Assembly (NCBI GenBank): GCA_029641185.1
Contig: JAPWGK010000031.1
Span: 186,001 to 250,000, forward strand
Direction of reading: 5' to 3'
Origin: Pseudofabraea citricarpa
Taxonomy: Eukaryota; Ascomycota; Leotiomycetes; Helotiales; Dermateaceae
Length of the DNA: 64,000 nt
Below the pieces are notes generated by a model. It saw nothing but the letters and a program-made list of their open reading frames with translations. It ran no database searches and was not told the origin of the DNA. A program made the translations under genes and the position numbers. Shown in pieces: positions 57,377 through 64,000 of this stretch (position 1 is the first letter of the stretch; each line of letters starts with the position of its first letter).

Positions 57377-57920
57377 ATAAATGAGCGGTAGTGACTAGAG
57401 TAAATGATTCGACTGAGCCAGTGATGTCTGGGTCAGTCTTGACTTGAGATTTTGAATTCGAAGGTGGCGGTCTTCTTTGATGGCTGTGTTGATGAAGGGA
57501 GATTTTCTTAAGGTGACGTCGAATGAACTTCAAGATGTTCGGGAGATTAGACGCTAGTGCTAGCGTCCTAGACCCGAGAACGTGTATATCATCATTTCGA
57601 ACCTCCTACAGTATGAGAACTTGTCTGCACAGGAAATAAAATACGGATGATACATGAATTTCTCCAGGAAGGCAGTTTCCTTGTCCAGCAGCTATCATCA
57701 ACAGGTTCGTGGCTATGCATGAGATCTGACAAAGCTTAACGAGCCTTGATGGCCATCACTACAACGAGAAACCTTGCGGGTGCTTTACGAGAACATTTCA
57801 ATTATTTACTAAATTTACATTAGATGAGTTCGTCTGGTCATCTCAGATTTCTGTGGGTATATGCAATGCAGTATGCATGCCCAACGCCAAAACTCCTTGT
57901 TTTCTTTCCAGTATCCAAAA
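57377..57920. other. spacer between wall-protein 3' end and F-box gene
   Basis: 544 bp between two minus-strand genes. No other gene seen; F-box gene promoter and wall-protein terminator. Confidence 0.5.
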
Positions 57921-60500
57921 TCATGTCATAAACCATGCGCCTGCAAATATGCATAAACCAATGCTTGGCCCAAATGCTGGTCTCACTTTTCCAACACCAT
58001 TTTTCTTGCCTGCAGCAGTCTCTGTAGGTGGTACTACAGTTGTGGTTCTAAAGCCCACACCACCAGGTCCTATACTGATAGTCTCTCCGTTGATTATTTC
58101 CGTAGTTGTTGGTGCTCCACTTCCAATCGTGTATGTGCGGCTTCCTATCAAAACTTTGCTTGTACCAATCTCCGTCAGCGTGATACCACCGGCGGTGACT
58201 GCTCGAGTGGTTGGGTTTAATGGATAAGAGATCCTAGTTATGGTTCCTATCTCGATGACACTTGGATCTGCTGTGATGGTCTCTCCATTGATAATAGCCG
58301 TGGTCGTTTCAGCACCAGGCCCAATAGTGAATGTTGTACTTTGTATAACGACGATTGAAGAACCAACCTCGGTCACTGCAAGACCCCCCGCGATTCCTAT
58401 TTGGGTTCCAGTCGGTCGAGAAGGACCGCCAAGGGTAGTTGTCAATTGCGTAATCCCACTGGGCCCAATAGTAAGCGCCTCGCCGTTGAAAACAGTTGTA
58501 GTCTGATCGATCCCGGGGCCGTAAGTGATTGATTGACCATCGAAGACAGCCACGGATGAACCAATCGCCGAGTAAACATCTCCTCCAAGAATTAGAACAG
58601 CTGTAGGCAGAGCAGATGGCGGTTCCACGGTAGTCTTCGCAAACCCAAGTCCTGCGCTCCCAACAGAGATCGTTTTTCCTTGAGTTACAATAGTGGTTGG
58701 AGCTGCTCCTTCTCCAAACGTGTAAGGGCTTCCTCCTATCCATGCGACAGAACCTCCTATAGAAATTGTCACGCCCCCTATAACGGTTGGCGTTGGACTT
58801 GGTATGAATATGGCTCCTTGTCTCGAAGGGATGTTCAAAACGGTCCCCGGAGCGATCACCTGAGAAGGATTGATTGTGAAGGTCTGGTCGTTGGCAACAA
58901 CCGTAGTAGGAGAGGCAAAATTACTAGGTGTGTATGTCGTACCATCAATGACAACATTCGATGGGCTCAGAACAATGGGCACACCACCAACATTCACTGA
59001 TGTTGTACCGCCATTGCTGGCCTGCTGTCCTGAACTGGACGAGCCTCCTGTAGAACCACCTCCGGAGGAACCACTCCCAGACCCACTGTTAGATGAGCCA
59101 TCGGATGAACCACCGCTGGAGGAGCTCCCAGACGAACCACTCCCCGAGCCGCTGTTGGATGAGCCACCAGATGAGCTGCCGCTTGATGATTCGCCAGAAG
59201 TATCTGTTCCTGATGACCCTCCGTTCGATCCACCAGATGACGAGCCAACTCCTGGTGAATTTCCGCCAGATGATCCGCCGGACGAGCCGCCTCCATTCGA
59301 TGAGCCACCAGAAGAATCACTGCCAGAAGAACCACTGCCAGAGGAACCACTACCGGAGGAGCCACTTCCCGTGCCACTGTTAGACGAGCCACCAGAAGAA
59401 CCTCCGTCATTCCCACCATTCCCACCTGCTCCGTTTGAGCCCCCGGAACTCTCACCAGATGACCCGCCTCCGTTTCCAGAAGTCGGAGTTGATGTGGTAG
59501 GTGCTGGTGTTGTTGAAAAGGGCTTTTCAGCAGGGAAGGTGGGTGCAACATTATCGCCAGTACGCCCAGGGCCTGCAGTCTGTTTTTTGGTATTTTCGGC
59601 AGTCACATCGTCCCCGTAGGATGGCGTATCCTCCGCTGTGAAGATTGTGCGTGCATTTTTAGACGTGATTATCACAGTGGTCGTAGTCTTCCTAAAACTA
59701 AAGAAGGGTAACAATGTCGTGGAAGAAGCTAAAATAGAAATATTAGCAACGGTGAGACAAGCGGTACGAGGAGTAGACTCTTTTAAATACATTTGGACTT
59801 GCGATACTCACTGGCTGTTTCAAGGGTATTGCAATCCTCGGTGCAGCAGTATGGGGTTGGAGTGAACTCTGGGGTAGATGTCGCATTGCTGCCAATGGGC
59901 AAGGTGATGGTGGTGGTGTTGTCAACAAATTCGTATACAGTGACTGGTTCACCAATGGTCAAGGTCAAACAATCCGTGATCAAAGGGTCTTCGGGGATAT
60001 CTTCGGTGGTGATTGGGTCATCTGGGTCGGAGTCTTTGCCCGGAGCTCCTGTGTCCTGAGGGTCGATTGCTTTGGTTGTGACAGAGGGACCGTCAGTCGT
60101 AGGAAAGGAATAAGTGGATGTCTTGTTCGAAGGCCCCGAAGTAAAAGAAGTTGGGTAGGATGTAGATGCTACAGAAGTATATATGGTGGGAGCGGGCCGA
60201 GCACTGGTCGAGGAGAATTGTGCGGTAGACTCGCCCACATCCGGTGGAAGTATCGGAGCCAACAAGGAGGAAACGAATGATTCAGTTGCCGAAGAAGCTG
60301 GAGAGGCCGGAGACGGATTCACAGGCGCGACGGATATAATGGTTGTGTTCACATATCGTATTTGGTGCACTGGGCTCTCATGTCAGTATCCAAATGTTGG
60401 ACAATATATTCGGCACTGCAGGGTCGAATTTACCTATGCGCGCTGCCACACCGTGACCCAAAACGGTGGCCCAAAAGAGAGCCGCATCGAAGCGGACCAT
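57921..60500 (-). CDS. secreted Ser/Gly-rich, GPI-anchor-type cell-surface protein with internal repeats
   Basis: Three exons on the minus strand: 60500-60434, 60369-59812 and 59728-57921, giving 810 residues; introns 64 and 83 nt. The 67-nt first exon supplies the signal peptide (MVRFDAALFWATVLGHGVAA). Next is a Ser/Thr/Pro-rich segment with a Cys motif (YCCTEDCNTLE, about 195-205). A low-complexity Ser/Gly block lies at about 293-449. About 335 residues follow that repeat a pattern like GxSxVVIxGxTYTIGPGAPT-TTxxxGETISIGPGG six or more times, beta-rich in appearance. The hydrophobic C-terminal tail (SIGLCIFAGAWFMT) after a short polar spacer fits a GPI signal. Function as adhesin or wall protein is inferred from layout; no enzyme domain seen. 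Confidence 0.82.
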
Positions 60501-61164
60501 GACTTCAATTCACATCGACACCGGACAGATCCTTCGAGAGGCCGCAAGCAGAGAGAGATGGGTCGGGGAAACTTGGGCACAGGATGGCATTTACGTGATA
60601 GTGGGGAGCAGGAGGAAGCTGGGCGAGACCACCAAGTACTGTACGAGAAAGAACACGGAAACGACAGTACGAGAGGCGGAGGAGAAGAGCAAGAAGGCGA
60701 AGAAGCTTGCTTGCTTGTTGGCTTGCCTGCTAGGGACTCGAGGAAGTCATATTAAAGAGTTGGCAGCGAGAGATTGCCGATGTGGAGAAGATATATTACA
60801 AAAGAAGCTGTGCCATTTCCCGCAGGCCGCAGCCAAGACGCTCTAATCACACACACGGCAGGAGAGCGGCAGGGGGCTCATAGTGCACCGGGCGGGCGCT
60901 GGTCAAGTAAACTGGTTGTACTGGACAGGATTTGACAGACAGTGGTGAACCTCGTAAGTGGACTGTGGTGGCTGACTGGGAGACTGGCAGACTGGGTGAC
61001 TGGTCCGGCTTCGTTATTATTATTATTATTGACGGCGGCGGTCGACCCTACATGGAAAACTGCTACGGTAGCCTAACCTATCTTGTACTAACTTCTAGTA
61101 GGGAAGCACAGCCAGCTACTGTACCAGCGTCACTCTGACTTTGGGGGCTGAGCTCTGATGTTCC

Positions 61165-61206
61165 CAGCAACACCAGCAACACCAGCAGCACCAGCAGCAC
61201 CAGCAT
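61165..61206. repeat. AGCAACACC/AGCAGCACC 9-nt tandem repeats
   Basis: About four and a half head-to-tail 9-nt units differing at one position. Confidence 0.85.
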
Positions 61207-62660
61207 CTCATGTCCGAGTCCCAGGACACACTGCACCCAGTCACAACTCAGGCTCAGATGCAGCTGCGAGGTTCAGTATCAGCAGATGTGCTATTCCAGG
61301 ACCATCCATCAATCACCACTGCCACCGACCATTGGCTGGGACCCGACCTGATTGGGCGCCTTCATGCGAATATGCATAAAATTCATCTTAGCATGCCAGC
61401 TATATAGGAGGGCTCGAAGAACCTGAGTCCCTCTATCGTATCTTATCCCAATGATCTCGTCCCCCTTGACGGCCACGACGATTCCAACGCATGATGATGG
61501 CAATGAGCGTAGGGCAGCAGCTGAGCATCGCCGGCAGTTCGAAACCATCACCACCGGAGGCGCTTTCCACCGTTGCCAATGAGCCGGAGAGAAGTGTGAC
61601 GATGGTGGTTAGTGCTGACAGGCTGAGCTGGGAGTGTTTGAACCTCTGGGTGCTGCTTCCGCGGTGCTCTTTTTCCACTGAAGGACGGGAATATTGATTC
61701 ATGGATGGGTACCACGCTTCAGGGCAACGCCGAGCCGATCAGGAATCCACAGGGGGGCGATGCTGGGGCAATACCTCGAGGTCGTGCTGGAACTGGGAGA
61801 CGGTCTAGGCCCAGCCCGATTCGTGCCACAAGCTTGCTTGCTCTGCTCTGCTTGTTGCTTGAATCCCCGCGCCATCCTATGGGAAAAAAGAAGGTTAAAG
61901 TGGCATAATACACTATGATTGCAGAGAGCAGGGGAAGAGCCGGCATTTCGAACCAGTTTGGCGGTTGTGGGATGTGGGATGTTGGTTGTTGGTTGTTGAT
62001 TGTGAGAGATGGTATGGTGTAGACTCGAGAGAAGAATAAAGCCAGGAACAGGCGGGCACATAAGATGAGGTCCATGAGTCCCATGTCTGCTCCCTGTACC
62101 TCGTACACTGTTCAGTGGGTGATACTGCCCGGGACTGCTGATCCGAAGACCATTGGATGAACTTTTCGGGGCAAAAGGGGGCCCAGCTTACAGGCAGTAC
62201 AGGCAGTACACTACTACCGGGACAGTGGACTGACACCCACAGTACTGTAGCTACACTGAATAGTGGTCTTTGTGCTCAACTCAAGTCAACCCAACTCAAC
62301 TCAACACTAACCACCTCGCTACTCGCTATACGGAACCAAGCCAGACATGTTCAATCACGAGAACTAGATCAAAGCTCGTTCGTCTAAGAATAACTTTTGC
62401 ATTTCGTGTACAACTTGCACGGGGAACCTGACAATCCATCCTCGTGGGACCACCTTGCGGGCGTGGCGGTAACGTCTTTTTGGGCTGATTGGTGGGTTGT
62501 CATTTTGCCAGCCTTATTGCAGCCAAGGCCAGCCCGGGTAGTCCAGGTAATCCAGGCAATCCAGGCATTCTTCCCCTGTCCGCAGGCCCAAAAATCCCCA
62601 AGTACCGCCTACCGCCGCCTATCTGCACGCAATCGGGGTGGCCTTTCAGTGCGAGCACCT

Positions 62661-62690
62661 CACAGGCTCTCACAGGCTCTCACAGGCTCT
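62661..62690. repeat. CACAGGCTCT 10-nt tandem repeat
   Basis: Three perfect consecutive copies. Confidence 0.95.
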
Positions 62691-63254
62691 CTCCCCCCCT
62701 CTTAGCCCCGTTGCCTTTCCCACCTTCTGCATTCATAGCTGCGGTACAGTATTTTGCATTTCCCTCTTCATCGTCGTCGCCCATCTCCGCCCAAAGCAAC
62801 GCATCCTACCTCCCTTTCTGACGAGTCGGCCAACTCTCCCTCTGCCTCTCCCTCTCCCCTCGCTCTGTCAGCTCCCTCCCTGTCAGCGCAGAACCACGGT
62901 ATCCTATCCTATCGTTGCTGTCAAGCCCAACTCTTGTGCAACATATTTCGCCGACGTCGTCGCTGCAGTCGGCCCGTACTTCTGGTTGCTCCTGTATCTG
63001 TATCTGCATCAAGGATCCCCTCATGTGAAGCTGGTCTGCTCCATTCGTCCTTCAGTCGTGTACTCGTAGGGCATCAGCACGTTGCTGCACATCGTACATT
63101 GTTCCATGCTGTCATGATCGTGGCGTCCTGCGATACCACGCCCTCCGCAAGATTCAATTGTCGCAAGGCTGAGGGGACTCCCCACATCTCGATTGCACCC
63201 TTTGCCAGAGCCGACCGGCTTGTGCGTTGATTGCTGGTCAATGCTTGTCAAGGT

Positions 63255-63273
63255 TTCTCTCTCTCTCTCTCTC
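63255..63273. repeat. CT dinucleotide microsatellite
   Basis: About nine TC units, roughly 95 bp upstream of the last gene's start codon. Pyrimidine tracts often lie just upstream of fungal transcription starts. Confidence 0.9.
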
Positions 63274-63364
63274 CTTTACCAACATCGGACGAACTGAGAT
63301 CCCCCCCTCCGTCTCTCCATCGTCTGTAAAGTTGGGCAATGCGCTCCTATTGCCACTGTTGACC

Positions 63365-64000
63365 ATGTACTCGGTGTCGGGGTGGAATTGGGTGATAGCA
63401 GTCTTTGGAACCTCGTGGTTGCGATGTGTGTACAGCGTCGCGGCAGCGTTGAGTGTGACACCTTCGACGACATGGTACATACTCTGACAGTCCTTCTCTG
63501 TGCGATACTGATTTGGAGTAGGATTGGGAATGATGGAAGTTGGTCGCCAGTTCAAATTCGAGTAGGCACTCCGCCACAATGGGTCTACGTACTGGTCAGC
63601 ACCGCGAGCTCAGAAACCTGGGTGATAGGGGATGGTGGTTGCGACGCCAGTGAGTACCCAATCTTATTCTATACGGCGCTGGAAAACAGAAGGCGTCGAC
63701 AATGGCTAGAGGCGCATTGGGTCGAAGCTCCCTTCTACTCTGGCTCCTGAGCAGAGTGTGTCGAGGAATCGCATTGGGATCTGAAGATAAAACTGATCTG
63801 GACTCTTGCTGACGCTGTTAGCTGCACTCTGTGCTAGTATGAGAGGGGGACTGTTCAATACAACACAATCTTCCAGCTGGCAGACTGAAGGCTTTTACGA
63901 TTTCCAGTTGGATGAGCATCTTGGATTCTCGGGGTATGGGTTTTACGGATGGGACGATGTTACTTTTGGGACAACAGGCGTCACTCTTTCGAATACCATC
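63365..64000 (+). CDS. aspartic-protease-like secreted/surface protein, 5' part (runs off window)
   Basis: Exons 63365-63474, 63522-63649 and 63822 onward; the gene continues past the window end. Introns are 47 and 172 nt with GT..AG borders. Exon 1 encodes a signal-peptide-like start (MYSVSGWNWVIAVFG), and the joins give TPSTTWIGNDGSW, VQIRVGTPPQWVYVLVSTAS and CASMRGGLFNTTQSSSW. This is the N-terminal lobe of a large fungal family of pepsin-fold surface proteins. Where pepsins have the catalytic DTGS, this protein has STAS, so the first catalytic aspartate is missing and the protein is probably non-proteolytic. The region downstream (FDFQLDEHLGFSGYGFYGWD) matches the strand that follows in that family. 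Many relatives carry a C-terminal TM and cytoplasmic tail, which would lie outside the window. Confidence 0.85.

Larger units (their letters stand above)
60501..63364. other. 2.9-kb divergent spacer rich in simple repeats
   Basis: Between the wall-protein gene (-) and the aspartic-protease-like gene (+). Many short open frames occur, none with family features (for example 61433-61702 minus). The sequence is dense in short tandem and CT-rich repeats: CAGCACCAG units at 61165-61206, TCAACTCAA units near 62278-62302, CACAGGCTCT x3 at 62661-62690 and (CT)n at 63255-63273. A large promoter is possible. Confidence 0.45.

Noticed and set aside
58870..59619. 249-codon plus-strand ORF rich in Pro and Glu, opposite the wall protein
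   Set aside because: It is the antisense of Ser/Gly codon repeats, which leaves the opposite frame open by composition; no start context or family features.
61433..63579. Many short ORFs on both strands in the 2.9-kb spacer
   Set aside because: They overlap one another and follow simple repeats; none shows a domain, signal peptide plus continuation, or credible splicing.

Overview
This window is nuclear DNA of a filamentous ascomycete (Pezizomycotina). The protein set is typical of that group, for example a Clr2-type silencing factor, mannan polymerase Anp1, Elp4, Sen34 and a fungal aspartic-protease-like surface protein. Introns are short, mostly 42-90 nt, with GT..AG borders and CTAAC/CTGAC-like branch sites. 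A placement in Leotiomycetes is only an impression from protein style and was not tested. All exon structures below were worked out by hand from splice signals and reading-frame continuity.

Layout. 0.3-1.6 kb holds a She9/Mdm33 mitochondrial protein. A gene-poor, A+T-rich stretch follows (1.6-3.8 kb). Clr2 (-) and a SNF2-PHD remodeler (+) are then divergent across a 1.1-kb spacer. From 12.9 to 26.2 kb there is a dense housekeeping block: a GDA1/CD39 apyrase (Ynd1-like), Opi10/Hikeshi, a DUF4743-Nudix hydrolase, the RNA polymerase subunit Rpb8, an unknown membrane protein whose stop lies 2 nt before the Rpb8 start, Elp4, Sen34 and a multispanning RING protein (Asi1/Asi3-like). From 27 to 32.4 kb come the splicing factor Syf1, V-ATPase subunit D (nine exons, two of them 10-11 nt) and a U1A/U2B''-type protein. 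A decayed, A+T-rich patch follows. From 34 to 45.4 kb come the Sec7 ArfGEF Gea1/2, mannosyltransferase Anp1, exosome subunit Mtr3 and a small Myb-like protein. A second A+T-rich stretch (45.4-47.4 kb) carries a tRNA-Cys(GCA). Then follow a macrodomain poly(ADP-ribose) glycohydrolase-like protein, two convergent unrecognised genes, a third A+T-rich stretch with a 141-bp MITE-like element, an F-box/WD40/UIM protein, a Ser/Gly-rich GPI-type wall protein, a long simple-repeat-rich spacer, and the 5' part of an aspartic-protease-like gene cut off by the window end.

There is no operon-like pathway. Shared themes are chromatin and transcription (Clr2, SNF2-PHD, Rpb8, Elp4), RNA processing (Sen34, Syf1, U1A, Mtr3, tRNA), the Golgi and cell wall (Ynd1, Gea, Anp1, wall protein) and ubiquitin (RING and F-box/UIM proteins). 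The least ordinary points are the MITE with a 5-bp target duplication, the stop-start junction between the unknown gene and Rpb8, a probable +1 frame break near 51,150, several tiny exons that ORF-based annotation would miss, the Clr2/SNF2-PHD divergent pair, and a decayed protein-coding remnant near 33 kb.
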